Source of the DNA: a virus
Reading direction: 5' to 3' (one strand)
IMG/VR virus record: IMGVR_UViG_3300036859_000215
Coordinates: 1-55,516 of that record
Length of the DNA: 55,516 nt
The translations under genes and the position numbers were made by a program. Each line of letters opens with the position of its first letter. Positions within the stretch are counted from its first letter, which is position 1. This document shows positions 32,026 through 41,076 of this stretch, piece after piece. The notes below the pieces were generated by a model. It worked only from the letters and a program-made list of their open reading frames with translations. It searched no databases and was not told the origin of the DNA.

Positions 32026-32520
32026 ATGTCGGTAGGAAGACCCTCAAAATACGATCCAGCCTTTGTCGAGCAAGCGAGGAAGCTTTGCGAGCTTGGTGCC
32101 ACTGATGCCGATCTAGCCGATTTCTTTGGCGTTCACCGCGCGACGCTCTATCGCTGGAAGCACGACTCTCCAGAGTTTTGCGACGCCCTAAAGGCAGGCA
32201 AAGAAGCCTCTGATGATCGTGTTGAGCGCAGCTTGTACCATAAGGCTGTCGGCTACACTTTCGAGAGTGAGGAAATCCGCGTGCTACGTGACGGGACGGT
32301 GGTACGGGTGCCGACTAAGGAGCATGTGCCGCCCGATACCACTGCTGCAATCTTCTGGCTCAAGAACCGAAGGCCAGAGCAATGGCGCGACAAACACGAT
32401 GTCGAGCATTCCGGCGAAGTGACGCAAAGGCATCAGCATGTCAGAGATGAGATTGCACGCGAGCTCGATAAGCACGCTGCCCAAGGCAAAGAGGGAGGCG
32501 TGGCTCGCGTCACTCACTGA
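32026..32520 (+). CDS. terS: Terminase small subunit
   Basis: The 164-residue protein begins with GRPSKYDPAFVEQARKLC followed by an HTH-like segment (GATDADLADFFGVHRATLYRW), the usual start of phage terminase small subunits that recognise phage DNA for packaging. A C-terminal charged helical region would bind the large subunit. It overlaps the large-subunit gene by 83 bases. Confidence 0.85.
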   Translation: MSVGRPSKYDPAFVEQARKLCELGATDADLADFFGVHRATLYRWKHDSPEFCDALKAGKEASDDRVERSLYHKAVGYTFESEEIRVLRDGTVVRVPTKEHVPPDTTAAIFWLKNRRPEQWRDKHDVEHSGEVTQRHQHVRDEIARELDKHAAQGKEGGVARVTH

Positions 32521-33814
32521 CGAGCAGCTTGATTTTCTCAAATATGATTGGCTGTTTCGAGCGCGGCCGGAGCAGCTTCCTCCCATCGGCGACGATTGGC
32601 TGATTTGGTTGGTGCTGACCGGGCGTGGTTGGGGCAAGACCAGAACTGGCTCTGAGTTCATTCGCAAGATGTTGTGCGGAGAGACCCCGCTCGAGCGCGG
32701 CAGATATGCCCGCGTAGCGCTGGTAGCCGAGACCGCCGCTGACGCGCGTGATGTCATGGTTGAGGGCGAGTCGGGAATCCTGAGCGTACATCCTGCGGCC
32801 TTCCGTCCAATGTACGAGCCGTCAAAACGTAGACTCACTTGGCCGAGCGGAGCCGTGGCTACATTATTCAACGCCACTGAGCCCGACCAGTTGCGTGGCC
32901 CGCAACATGATCTTGCCTGGTGCGATGAGTTAGCCAAATGGCGATACGCGCAAGAGACTTGGGACATGCTGCAATTCGGCTTGCGCTTAGGTGACGTGCC
33001 TCGCCAGCTTATCACCACTACGCCGCGCCCAATCCCACTCATCAAACAGATCCTGGCCGATCCCAAAACCAGGGTGACGCGAGGAACCACCTTGGAGAAC
33101 CGGGCTAATCTCGCGCCAGCCTTCTTCGATCAGGTAGTGAAGCGGTACCAAGGGACACGGCTCGGTCGGCAGGAACTCAATGCCGAGGTGCTTGATGATG
33201 TGCCAGGTTCGTTATGGACGCGGGCCAACCTCGACGCGCATAGGATAACACCAAATTCTTGTCCCGTGTTTAAGCGCGTTGTGGTGGCCATAGACCCGGC
33301 TTGCGAGGCTGAGAGTGAGGATACTGCCGAGACCGGAATCGTGGTTGCCGGACTTGGCATTGATGGCAGGGGCTACGTTCTAGCCGATCTCTCTGGCAGG
33401 CTCTCTCCTAATGGTTGGGCGCGCATGGCGCTATCAGGTTACGATCTGTACGAAGGTGACGCCATTGTGGCCGAGGTCAATCAAGGCGGCGCTATGGTGG
33501 TGAATACCATCAGAGCGGTACGGCCAACAGTGCCAGTGATTTCTGTGCGCGCCTCGAAAGGAAAAGTTACGCGAGCTGAACCCATCTCGGCGCTATATGA
33601 GCAGGGACGGGTGAGTCATGTCGGGACGTTTCCACAACTAGAGGATCAAATGGTTCTGTTCACTCCGTTTGGCATCGAGGGTGAAACCACGGCCGATCGC
33701 ACCGATGCTTTGGTGTGGGCACTGTCGGAGTTGTTCCCTGGCATGACCAAAAAGGCGCCGAAGAAGCCAGTCAGAGTTGAGGGCGTTTCGGCTTATAACG
33801 CGCAGAGGTTTTAA
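32438..33814 (+). CDS. terL: Terminase large subunit
   Basis: The 458-residue packaging motor has a Walker A motif (GRGWGKT, residues 62-68), a Walker B motif ending in Asp163-Glu164 (DLAWCDE), a TTTPRP coupling segment (193-198), and a C-terminal RNase H-like nuclease starting at Asp286 (VVAIDPA). The length is typical. It starts inside terS. The nuclease and ATPase together cut and move DNA into the capsid. Confidence 0.93.
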   Translation: MSEMRLHASSISTLPKAKREAWLASLTDEQLDFLKYDWLFRARPEQLPPIGDDWLIWLVLTGRGWGKTRTGSEFIRKMLCGETPLERGRYARVALVAETAADARDVMVEGESGILSVHPAAFRPMYEPSKRRLTWPSGAVATLFNATEPDQLRGPQHDLAWCDELAKWRYAQETWDMLQFGLRLGDVPRQLITTTPRPIPLIKQILADPKTRVTRGTTLENRANLAPAFFDQVVKRYQGTRLGRQELNAEVLDDVPGSLWTRANLDAHRITPNSCPVFKRVVVAIDPACEAESEDTAETGIVVAGLGIDGRGYVLADLSGRLSPNGWARMALSGYDLYEGDAIVAEVNQGGAMVVNTIRAVRPTVPVISVRASKGKVTRAEPISALYEQGRVSHVGTFPQLEDQMVLFTPFGIEGETTADRTDALVWALSELFPGMTKKAPKKPVRVEGVSAYNAQRF

Positions 33815-33815
33815 G

Positions 33816-34019
33816 ATGATTGATGGCTTTGCACCGACACCGACTGAGGAAGAGCGCCATCGCATGATTGTGCGCTACAAAGAGTCGGCTTGCTATATCG
33901 ACGATGAATTCTCTCACGACGCAATTGAACTCCTCAAGCACGGCTTAGTGGCGTTTTATCCGCCGAATCGGTTTGCGATAACTGAATTTGGGCACCAGAC
34001 TGGCGGAGATGATGCCTAA
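33816..34019 (+). CDS. Hypothetical small protein
   Basis: A 67-residue acidic helical protein starting one base after the terL stop. It overlaps the next gene. No function known. Confidence 0.5.
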   Translation: MIDGFAPTPTEEERHRMIVRYKESACYIDDEFSHDAIELLKHGLVAFYPPNRFAITEFGHQTGGDDA

Positions 34020-34491
34020 GAAACTCACACCGCGCGACACCGCCGAACTGGCCGTCTGGATTTGCGACGACGATCCAGAGGCGAAACTCGCTTGGTGGAA
34101 GCAGGTCGAAGCCCCGCGCGTCTTCAAGGAAAGTGCTGATGCTTGTGGCGTCAAGCTCGGCCCGATCCGCTGGTCTGAGTTACAGCCGGGCGAGGGCCGG
34201 GCTGGCCATCCGCCTAGGGCCATCCAGGGGACTAATGTCCGCCTTTTGGTGGCGGAATGCGATGTGGTAGGCACGTTGCCCGTGTCACTACCAGATCTTG
34301 GCTTTACCGAAGATCTATCTCCCAGTGACCTTCAACGAATGCGCTCCGTGACCCGCCGTGCCTATGGATTGGTAGTGGCAGCGGATGGCAGTAGTTTGCG
34401 CGAATTGCGTGATGATGAATGCGACAAGATCATCAACCTGATGGCCCCCGAAGCGGCGGCACGGGAAGCGGTTAATGCCACCAAGCATTAA
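34009..34491 (+). CDS. Hypothetical protein of packaging block
   Basis: The 160-residue protein follows GGCGGAG. Its second half is helical, with a segment DLSPSDLQRMRSVTRRAY. It lies between terminase and portal genes, and could be a head-associated or packaging accessory protein. No family recognised. Confidence 0.5.
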   Translation: MMPKKLTPRDTAELAVWICDDDPEAKLAWWKQVEAPRVFKESADACGVKLGPIRWSELQPGEGRAGHPPRAIQGTNVRLLVAECDVVGTLPVSLPDLGFTEDLSPSDLQRMRSVTRRAYGLVVAADGSSLRELRDDECDKIINLMAPEAAAREAVNATKH

Positions 34492-34666
34492 GCCCACGAA
34501 AATTGAGCGGGGAAATGGTTGGGAAGAACTCGACCTAGCTGACTACATTGCCGAGAGGAACCGTGCGGCAACGCTTCGCATCTTCGGCGACCCGGACGCC
34601 AAGAAAGAAGTTCAGGTCGAGAACGCGAAGCGGTTTGACCCGCACCTTTGGCAACGGGGGCGATGA
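34475..34666 (+). CDS. Hypothetical small protein
   Basis: A 63-residue polar protein, overlapping the previous gene by 17 bases and the next by four. No motif recognised. Confidence 0.5.
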   Translation: MPPSIKPTKIERGNGWEELDLADYIAERNRAATLRIFGDPDAKKEVQVENAKRFDPHLWQRGR

Positions 34667-35127
34667 TGGGCCTTTTCAGCGATCTTTTCGGCGATAGCAA
34701 AAGCAAAAAACAGGCTAAGAGGGCCAAAGAGGCAGCGAAGGAGGCTGAGAAGCAAGCCGAGCAAGCTAAGCAGCAAGCGGAAGCCCAAGCGGCAGCGGAT
34801 GCGGCCAAGCTCAAGAACCAATCAGCCAGCTTCAGTGCCGCGCAGAAGAAACAATACGAAAGCTTCCAGAAGCAATTCGGCGAGTCGCAGACAGCCTTCG
34901 ACAAGCTTCTAGCGGAGCAACAGACTAGCTTCAAAACCGCACTCGCGGCTGCGGTTCCCGCCCCTGAGGCCCCACCGCTCGATCCCGATGTGGCACTGCA
35001 GCAGTTGAAAGGTGTGCGCAAATCGCGCCGCAAGGGCCGACGCCAAAAGGGGGGCGTGGCCGGGTTAATCCTCTCATCGCTGGGTAGCGGCGGCAGCACG
35101 CTTGGCGGCGGCGCGTTAGGGGGCTAA
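34663..35127 (+). CDS. Coiled-coil virion-associated protein
   Basis: The 154-residue protein has a short hydrophobic N-terminus (GLFSDLFG), a long Ala/Lys/Gln/Glu coiled coil (about 15-100), and a basic then Gly-rich C-terminus. Its place directly before the portal gene suggests a head or core protein. The composition is like that of internal virion proteins. Confidence 0.55.
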   Translation: MMGLFSDLFGDSKSKKQAKRAKEAAKEAEKQAEQAKQQAEAQAAADAAKLKNQSASFSAAQKKQYESFQKQFGESQTAFDKLLAEQQTSFKTALAAAVPAPEAPPLDPDVALQQLKGVRKSRRKGRRQKGGVAGLILSSLGSGGSTLGGGALGG

Positions 35128-36789
35128 TTGGCAACCATAGCGGCCGATGTCAAAGCGCGGCTTGGCACGCTCTGTCGGCGACGCGATCCTTGGCTACAGA
35201 CTTGGCAAGAGCTGGCAGAAGTCTTTCTGCCCAGTCGAGCCCAATTCAACACGCGTCGGCTAGAGGGTGAACGCGCCAACGAGGCGATCTATGACGGCAC
35301 GCCACGACTGGCCGCGCGCGATCTATCGGCTGCCATTGATGGGCTCATCAAGCCCAAGACCTCCAACTGGTTCGAGCCTTGGCTGCTTGACGAAGAGCTG
35401 GCTGAGAACGAGCAGGTCAAGGAGTGGCTGGAGATCGTCGCCGAGAAGATGTGGCAGGGGATCTACCATAAGGACGCCCGCTTCATTCAACGCTCGAGCG
35501 AAGTAGACGATGCTTTGGTGGTGTTCGGTTGGGGAACGTTGTGGATCACCGAGAACCGCGCGCGCAACGGGCTATTGTTCCGCTCCTTCCACAACAAGGA
35601 CGTGTCGTTCGATGAGGATGGCGATGGGGTGATCGACACTGTTGCGCTCGAGGAGGATTTGACCGCGCGTCAGGCGGTCTATCGTTTCGGCGAGACTAAG
35701 CTGCACAAGGACATTGTTGAAGCGGCCAACAAAGACAACAAGGCTACCGAAGCCAAGACCTATAAGTTTGTCCAGATGGTATTGCCGAACTATGACGCCC
35801 TGGCTGGCCGCATCGGCACGCAGGGTATGGCCTACACCTCGGCGATGCTCGATGTGGAGCATGAGGAGATTCTCAGCAAGGGCGGTTACCGAGAGTTTCC
35901 CGCTTCGATACCCAGATGGGAGACCGAGCCGGGGCAGGTCTATCCGCGCTCGCCGGCGATGATTGCATTGCCCGATGCGCTGACCTTGCAGGCCATCTCC
36001 AAGACCCTGTTGATTGGCGGGGAGCGGGCGGCCGATCCGCCTTTAATGGTGCCGTCCGATGCGTTTATCTCGCCGGTGCGAACCTTCCCTGGCGGGCTGA
36101 GCGTGTTTGATACGCAAGCGCTAGTCGATGGCAATTTGAGCTCCCCGGTGTTTCCGCTGCCGACCTCATCGGCCTTGCCGGTCGGGCGCGACATGCAGTC
36201 CGATTACCGCTTCCAGGTGCAACAGGCGTTCTTCAAGCATGTGCTCACCTTGCCGCAAGAGGGCGTCAAGACCGCCACCGAAGTCTTGGAACGCAAGGAA
36301 GAATTTATCCGCCAATTGGGACCGATCTTCGGCCGGCTGGAGACCGACTATATCGGGGCGGTCTGCGATCGCGTGTTTGCCATCATGGAGCGAGCCGGTG
36401 CCTTTCCGCCACGACCGCCGCAGATCGAGCGCGAGAAGATCATCTTCCGCTTTCAGTCGCCATTACAGCAAGCAAGAAAGTCGCTGGATGTGGCCGGGCT
36501 CAATCGCACCATGGAGGTAACTGCCCCGCTGGCAGCATTACAGCCGTGGATTTACGACAATATCGATGGCGACAAGATTATGCGCGATTCGCCCGGCTGG
36601 TCTGGTATCCCGCAAGACTGGCTGAAGAGCGAGGACGAGGTGCAAGAGAAGCGCGTCAACGACGCCGAGCAGCAAGAGAACCTTGCTCTAATCGAGGGCG
36701 CCAAGCCGGTGGCCGATGCACTCAAGTCCACGGCGCAGGCCCGACAAATCTCGGCAGAAGGAACGCCTGAATTTGCCCCGCCGATCTAA
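35128..36789 (+). CDS. Portal protein (T7-like head-tail connector)
   Basis: The 553-residue protein starts with TTG directly after the previous stop. It begins with a segment of the type RRDPWLQTWQELAEVFLPSRAQF, characteristic of podovirus connectors, and a later region with QVQQAFFKHVLTLPQEG and TATEVLERKEEF. Length and place after terminase fit the T7 gp8 type that forms the dodecameric portal. Confidence 0.88.
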   Translation: MATIAADVKARLGTLCRRRDPWLQTWQELAEVFLPSRAQFNTRRLEGERANEAIYDGTPRLAARDLSAAIDGLIKPKTSNWFEPWLLDEELAENEQVKEWLEIVAEKMWQGIYHKDARFIQRSSEVDDALVVFGWGTLWITENRARNGLLFRSFHNKDVSFDEDGDGVIDTVALEEDLTARQAVYRFGETKLHKDIVEAANKDNKATEAKTYKFVQMVLPNYDALAGRIGTQGMAYTSAMLDVEHEEILSKGGYREFPASIPRWETEPGQVYPRSPAMIALPDALTLQAISKTLLIGGERAADPPLMVPSDAFISPVRTFPGGLSVFDTQALVDGNLSSPVFPLPTSSALPVGRDMQSDYRFQVQQAFFKHVLTLPQEGVKTATEVLERKEEFIRQLGPIFGRLETDYIGAVCDRVFAIMERAGAFPPRPPQIEREKIIFRFQSPLQQARKSLDVAGLNRTMEVTAPLAALQPWIYDNIDGDKIMRDSPGWSGIPQDWLKSEDEVQEKRVNDAEQQENLALIEGAKPVADALKSTAQARQISAEGTPEFAPPI

Positions 36790-37084
36790 ACCAAAGGACA
36801 TTCCGCGTCCTGCCGATTTGGCCGCCTGGAAGACCGAGATCGACCGCGCGCGGGATTTCATTGCGGTTTTCAACGGGGAATCTTCTAGGGAGCAGGGACA
36901 GCGGGTGTTTATGCAAATTGAGATGTGGTGTTCCCCCGCCCCTGTCCGCGATCATGCCGATAAGCCAGGCTTGCTTGCCTTCAAGGAAGGACGGCGGTCC
37001 ATCCTCAGAGAGATATTGGAGGCGAGCAACATGACCCGCCCGCGTACTCCCAAGATCGAAAGGACGCCGAACGATGCCACCTGA
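36773..37084 (+). CDS. Bbp19-like small phage protein
   Basis: The 103-residue protein, with a probable TTG start at 36773 after AGAAGGAA, contains FIAVFNGESSREQGQRVFMQIEMW and FKEGRRSILREI. These are the features of the Bbp19 family first seen in Bordetella podoviruses between portal and scaffold genes. Its function is not known. It overlaps portal and scaffold genes. Confidence 0.65.
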   Translation: MPRRSKPKDIPRPADLAAWKTEIDRARDFIAVFNGESSREQGQRVFMQIEMWCSPAPVRDHADKPGLLAFKEGRRSILREILEASNMTRPRTPKIERTPNDAT

Positions 37085-37964
37085 TGAGACTACAGAGACA
37101 ACGGAAGCAACCCAATCTACGGAGACAACCGAGACTACGCAGACATTACCTGACGAGCGTGCTGGCAATACCCCAGCCCAGGATTGGCGCGACGCGCTCG
37201 GCGTAACCGACAAAAAGCTCCGCGACTCCCTGGGGAAGTTCACCTCTGGCAATGCCTTCGTGGAGTCGCACAATCACCTAGCCGGCCGGTTGAAGAGCGC
37301 CATCTTCATACCCAACGAGAAATCGCCGGAGGAGGAAGTCGTGAAGTTCCGCAAGGCACTTGGCGTGCCCGACAAGTCGGATGGCTATCTCGCAGCGATA
37401 CAGTCTCCCGAAGGGCAGCAATATGACGAGAGCGACCTCGCGGTGATCGAGGAGTTTGCCGAAATCGCGCTACAGCACAATGTCCCGGCGGGAGCCTTCG
37501 GTGCCTTTATGCAGAAACTGACCGAACGGGCTGGCGGCCTGCGCGAGAGCGTGGTCGAAGAGATCGAATCTGCCCGTGATGCCGCCGAGGATGAACTGGC
37601 CAAGGAATGGGGCAACGACTTCGACAAGAACGTGCAACTAGCTACCCGTGCTGCCAAAGCGCATGGCGGGGATCGCTTCGTCAAGTTCCTCAACGGCACC
37701 AAGGTCGAGGGCTTCGGCCTGCTCGGCGACCATCCTGAGGTGGTGCGCTTTTTGGCAAACATTGGGTCGAAATCCGACGAGCATGATATGGTGCTGCAAT
37801 CGACATCAACCGAGCGCGCTTCGGTACAGCAACGCATCGACGAGATTTACGAGAAGTATCCAGTCGATTCCACAGGCTACAAATCGAAGCGAGTGCAGGA
37901 GGAACTGGCGGGGCTATTTGCCAAACTGCACGGAGACAAGCCGGTCGTCGGCGCAACACGATAG
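37074..37964 (+). CDS. Scaffolding-like protein
   Basis: This 296-residue acidic protein begins with a Thr/Glu low-complexity stretch, has a central helical region (about 70-200) and ends with a RVQEELAGLFAKLHGD helix. Acidic helical proteins between portal and major capsid are the scaffolds of podoviruses. They are lost on maturation. Confidence 0.75.
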   Translation: MPPDETTETTEATQSTETTETTQTLPDERAGNTPAQDWRDALGVTDKKLRDSLGKFTSGNAFVESHNHLAGRLKSAIFIPNEKSPEEEVVKFRKALGVPDKSDGYLAAIQSPEGQQYDESDLAVIEEFAEIALQHNVPAGAFGAFMQKLTERAGGLRESVVEEIESARDAAEDELAKEWGNDFDKNVQLATRAAKAHGGDRFVKFLNGTKVEGFGLLGDHPEVVRFLANIGSKSDEHDMVLQSTSTERASVQQRIDEIYEKYPVDSTGYKSKRVQEELAGLFAKLHGDKPVVGATR

Positions 37965-37973
37965 GGGGCAATC

Positions 37974-38090
37974 ATGGCAACCACTGAGACACCAAATCCA
38001 GCACCGGGCGGCAAGTCCGCCAAGACCGTAGTTGAGGAAAAGAACCCAGGGCAGAACACAGGCTCTGTGGTCACCGATTCGAACAAATGA
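37974..38090 (+). CDS. Small hydrophilic protein
   Basis: A 38-residue Pro/Lys/Thr-rich protein with a start following GGGGGCAATC. It overlaps the next gene (ATGA). Function unknown. Confidence 0.5.
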   Translation: MATTETPNPAPGGKSAKTVVEEKNPGQNTGSVVTDSNK

Positions 38091-38197
38091 ACGCCACGGC
38101 CATTCTTTTCATCATCGGCGGCATCTGCGGCCTCGTCGTGGACGCCCGTATTGGCTGGCTGTGCATTTTGCTGGCCGGTCTCCTGATGGTGCTTTAA
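38087..38197 (+). CDS. 36-residue membrane peptide
   Basis: The peptide consists of two short hydrophobic stretches split by DARIG. It is coupled to the previous gene. Unusual between scaffold and capsid genes; function unknown. Confidence 0.5.
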   Translation: MNATAILFIIGGICGLVVDARIGWLCILLAGLLMVL

Positions 38198-38432
38198 CCG
38201 GCAGAGAAAAATTTTCTTTTCGTGAGAAATTTTCTTGGTGCCTTCGCGCGCTGTCATTAGCGTGAAGGTGCTGGCTACCGCTCACCGCGCCCCGGCACAA
38301 GCAAGGGCCAAACGCAAAGCCCCTCTTTTTCGGATCATCGGCGCCCTCTCTTAGAGCCACCGCCGGCCGAGCTAGAGGCCACCTGAAGCGGGCGGACGCA
38401 CTCTCAACAATCGCATCAACGGAGGCTGATCG
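38198..38432. promoter_or_regulatory. Long leader of the major capsid gene
   Basis: This 235-base gap contains two near-identical A/T-rich units (38204-38218 and 38224-38236, pattern GAGAAA(AA)TTTTCTT), each nearly palindromic. Then comes a nine-pair hairpin CCTTCGCGC/GCGTGAAGG at 38241-38268 and a short GGGC/GCCC stem followed by TCTTTTT (38305-38330), a weak terminator candidate. It ends with GGAGG shortly before ATG. It probably sets high capsid expression. Confidence 0.5.
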
Positions 38433-39329
38433 ATGTCCACATCGATTACCACGGCCTTTGTTGCGCAATATGAGAGGGAAGTCCACCACCAGTTCCAGCG
38501 TTACGGTGGCGTTCTCCGCTCGGCAGTGCGCACCAAGACCGACGTTGTTGGCTCAACCACTACGTTCCAGAAGATTGGAACAGGTTCAGCCAGCACCAAG
38601 GCACGCCATGGGGTGATTACCCCGATGAACGTGTCGCATACAGCTCCGGCTGCGACCCTCGCCGATTTCTATGCCGGTGATTGGGTCGATCGGCTGGACG
38701 AGGCCAAGATCAATCACGACGAGCGCATGGCTCTGGCGCAGGCTGGTGCCTGGGCTTTGGGCCGCAAGGTCGATGAGCAAATCTTGACCGCCATGGACGG
38801 CACCACCCAGACCACGGTCTCGGTGTCGCTGACCGGCACCTCGCAGTTCTTGTCATCCATGCTTGAGTGGAGCCGCGCGCTTGACCGCAATGACGTGCCC
38901 AATGACGGCAATCGTTATGCGGCGGTGTCGCCCTTCGCTTGGTCATGCTTGAGCAAGATCACGGCGTTTGCGTCGGCCGATTATGTCGGCGCCGATGGCC
39001 TGCCGCTGAAGGAGGGCGCTCCCCTTCTGAAGTGGAAGGACTGGAACGGCATCAAGTGGACCGTGCATAACGGCCTTACGGGTGTCGGCACGGCCACAAG
39101 CGAGATGTTCATGTGGCATAGGAACGCTGTCGGCTACGCCACGGGCGCTCACCCGCGCAACGCTGGCGAGCAGTCCAACGCCATCATGGCCGATATCACC
39201 TGGCACGGCGACAGAGCCGCGCATTTCATCAACCACTGGATGAGCGGTGGGGCTGTCCTGATCGACGATACTGGCGTCATTGAGGCCAATATCGACGACG
39301 GCGGCACCGTGCCGATCTCGTCCAGCTAA
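38433..39329 (+). CDS. Major capsid protein
   Basis: The 298-residue protein begins with TTAFVAQYEREVHHQFQ and shows a central FYAGDWVDRL segment and an ARALG-KVDE type helix followed by alternating beta strands, a pattern of the HK97-fold capsid proteins of podoviruses without a head protease. Its place after the scaffold gene and its long leader with strong ribosome binding site support the major capsid role. Confidence 0.85.
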   Translation: MSTSITTAFVAQYEREVHHQFQRYGGVLRSAVRTKTDVVGSTTTFQKIGTGSASTKARHGVITPMNVSHTAPAATLADFYAGDWVDRLDEAKINHDERMALAQAGAWALGRKVDEQILTAMDGTTQTTVSVSLTGTSQFLSSMLEWSRALDRNDVPNDGNRYAAVSPFAWSCLSKITAFASADYVGADGLPLKEGAPLLKWKDWNGIKWTVHNGLTGVGTATSEMFMWHRNAVGYATGAHPRNAGEQSNAIMADITWHGDRAAHFINHWMSGGAVLIDDTGVIEANIDDGGTVPISSS

Positions 39330-39347
39330 TAGGGGGAGGGCAAAACA

Positions 39348-40007
39348 ATGGCTTTCGGAGCAACAAACCTCCACCTCAACCCGGTGGCACCTGGTTCGAA
39401 TTGCTATCTGTATCGAACTAGCGACACGATGGCGACTGTGCTCGACATCAATGGGGACGGTTATTTTGACTACGGCCCCAACACGGCACCGCGCCTTGTT
39501 GCGGACGATCTGATCTACTGCGTTTGCGGCGATGGCAATATGTGGCTGAAGGTCGATTCCGCCTCTGACAGCACTGGCATCGTCACTGTGCGGTTCGCGG
39601 GTGGCAATTTGCCGATCCGCACTTGGGCCACGGGTACGGCCGCAGGCGATTTCGGGATGAGTCCTGGCTATTACGAGGTCGGCACCTCGATTGCCTCTGG
39701 CACCCGAGGCGTTCTGCCGGTTCCGTATCCTGGGGCCGAAGTCAAGGTGTTCAAGGTGGACTCCGGCACGCAGTCGTTCAACTTCGATGCTGGCGCTTCT
39801 GCCTCAAACATCTCTTGGGTTGACGGTACAGCAAGCGGCGGCACTGGCGTCACTTTTGACGGCTCCAACCGGCGCATTCTTCTGCGGGCGGAAGGCGATG
39901 GGTTCCACGTTGTGGGCACGACGACCTCCCGCTGGCGGCTGCAGTCCTTGGAATTTGCGGCTTCGGCCGTGTCCGAGGCTGGTTCTGTGGTCATGCCCGG
40001 TACTTAG
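39348..40007 (+). CDS. Capsid-associated or head decoration-like protein
   Basis: The 219-residue protein is rich in Gly, Ser, Thr and beta structure, with no signal peptide. It follows the capsid gene after GGGGGAGG and precedes a strong terminator, so it is expressed with the capsid. A decoration or head-completion role is likely. Confidence 0.65.
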   Translation: MAFGATNLHLNPVAPGSNCYLYRTSDTMATVLDINGDGYFDYGPNTAPRLVADDLIYCVCGDGNMWLKVDSASDSTGIVTVRFAGGNLPIRTWATGTAAGDFGMSPGYYEVGTSIASGTRGVLPVPYPGAEVKVFKVDSGTQSFNFDAGASASNISWVDGTASGGTGVTFDGSNRRILLRAEGDGFHVVGTTTSRWRLQSLEFAASAVSEAGSVVMPGT

Positions 40008-40050
40008 GAATGGGGGGAGCCAAGCCCGAGGGCATTGGCTTTCGCAGGGG

Positions 40051-40088
40051 AGAGACCGGAGGGGAGCAATTCTCTCCGGTCTCTTTTT
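40051..40088 (+). terminator. Rho-independent terminator after capsid genes
   Basis: AGAGACCGGAG (40051-40061) pairs perfectly with CTCCGGTCTCT (40074-40084), and a run of five T follows (40084-40088). The stem of 11 pairs and the loop of 12 bases make this the strongest terminator in the window. It separates the capsid transcripts from the sugar cassette. Confidence 0.93.
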
Positions 40089-40160
40089 GTGCGGGGAAAT
40101 TCCTGCTCGGATTTTGGCTGACCTGCGCTATCCAAAGTCACCCTTGCGATTGGAGTCCCT
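40089..40160. promoter_or_regulatory. Start region of sugar cassette with GGGGAAATTCC motif
   Basis: Right behind the terminator lies GCGGGGAAATTCCTGC (40091-40106), similar to the motifs at 5798, 9914 and 48312. The cassette promoter should lie here because the terminator blocks read-through. I do not see a clear -10/-35 pair. Confidence 0.4.
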
Positions 40161-41069
40161 ATGCCACGTCATGTTTGCTTGGTGGGAACGGCTGGTTCCC
40201 GTGCCGGTGCCCCCGTTCAAGATCCCAATGTCGAAATTTGGGGGGTATCGAGCCGAGGCAAGCTGCCACGAGCCGACCGCTGGTTTGAGCTTCACCCGAT
40301 AGACGTGACTTTTGAGAAGCCAGGCGAAGCCAACGGCTGGCGGGCTGAACTCAAGAAATTCACCACCGACATCGCGGAACTCTGGATGCTGTTTCCAGAG
40401 TACGGCCTACATCGCAACGTGATTGCATACCCAATCGAGAAGATTAAGACCCGCTTCGGCACCGAGCATATGGCCTCTACATTCTCTTGGATGATGGCCA
40501 TTGCCATCGATGAGATGTGCCCCATCGATCCTGACGGAACGCGACACTTTGCTGAGCCGGGAAGTATCATCTCTATCTACGGCGTCGATATGCTGCATGG
40601 CAGCGAATACGAGGAGCAGCGCAAGGGATTTCAAGCCATGATAACCGTTGCCAAGCAACTCGGCATTGACGTGCGCCGGGTGCTTTCTGGCGGCCTCATC
40701 TATGAGCCGGTTCCCTATCCCCTTTGGCAACTGGACCCCCTCATCGCCAAGCTTGATTTGCGCATCAAGGAATCGAGTGCTGCCCTCACTACTTTGGACC
40801 AATCCATCATCGCTACGCGGGAGATGATTTGCTCCACACAAGGCCAGCTTTCCGAGGTGCAGTTGATGATAGCGGGGGATGGGGTGGCCGAGATGCTCAA
40901 GGACGAGGATGGTCCGTCCAAGCCGTATGACCCGCAGGAGCGGGTCAAATTCCTCAATCAGCAGCTAGACCACCTCAAGAAGACCTCGGCGCAAATCTCA
41001 GCCGATATTGTCGGGCACAGCGCCGTCAATGGCGAGCAGCGCTACATGCGCAGCTACTTAATGGGGTAG
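40161..41069 (+). CDS. Rossmann-like protein with coiled-coil tail, first gene of sugar cassette
   Basis: The 302-residue protein starts with VCLVGTAGSRAGAP, a loop like a nucleotide-binding Rossmann turn, followed by an IWGVSSRGKLPRADRWFELHP stretch. Residues about 100-185 hold an Asp-rich region. The C-terminal third (about 205-290) is a coiled coil. I have seen proteins of this N-terminal type only as uncharacterised phage proteins. A sugar- or nucleotide-binding role is plausible from the fold and the context, and no glycosyltransferase motif is clear. Confidence 0.55.
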   Translation: MPRHVCLVGTAGSRAGAPVQDPNVEIWGVSSRGKLPRADRWFELHPIDVTFEKPGEANGWRAELKKFTTDIAELWMLFPEYGLHRNVIAYPIEKIKTRFGTEHMASTFSWMMAIAIDEMCPIDPDGTRHFAEPGSIISIYGVDMLHGSEYEEQRKGFQAMITVAKQLGIDVRRVLSGGLIYEPVPYPLWQLDPLIAKLDLRIKESSAALTTLDQSIIATREMICSTQGQLSEVQLMIAGDGVAEMLKDEDGPSKPYDPQERVKFLNQQLDHLKKTSAQISADIVGHSAVNGEQRYMRSYLMG

Positions 41070-41076
41070 GCCAGCC

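Noticed and set aside
34488-35099. Minus-strand frame of 203 residues rich in Cys and Ala
   Set aside because: It is the antisense of an Ala/Lys/Gln coiled-coil gene; the repeated AGC/GCT codons produce the Cys/Ala-rich shadow.
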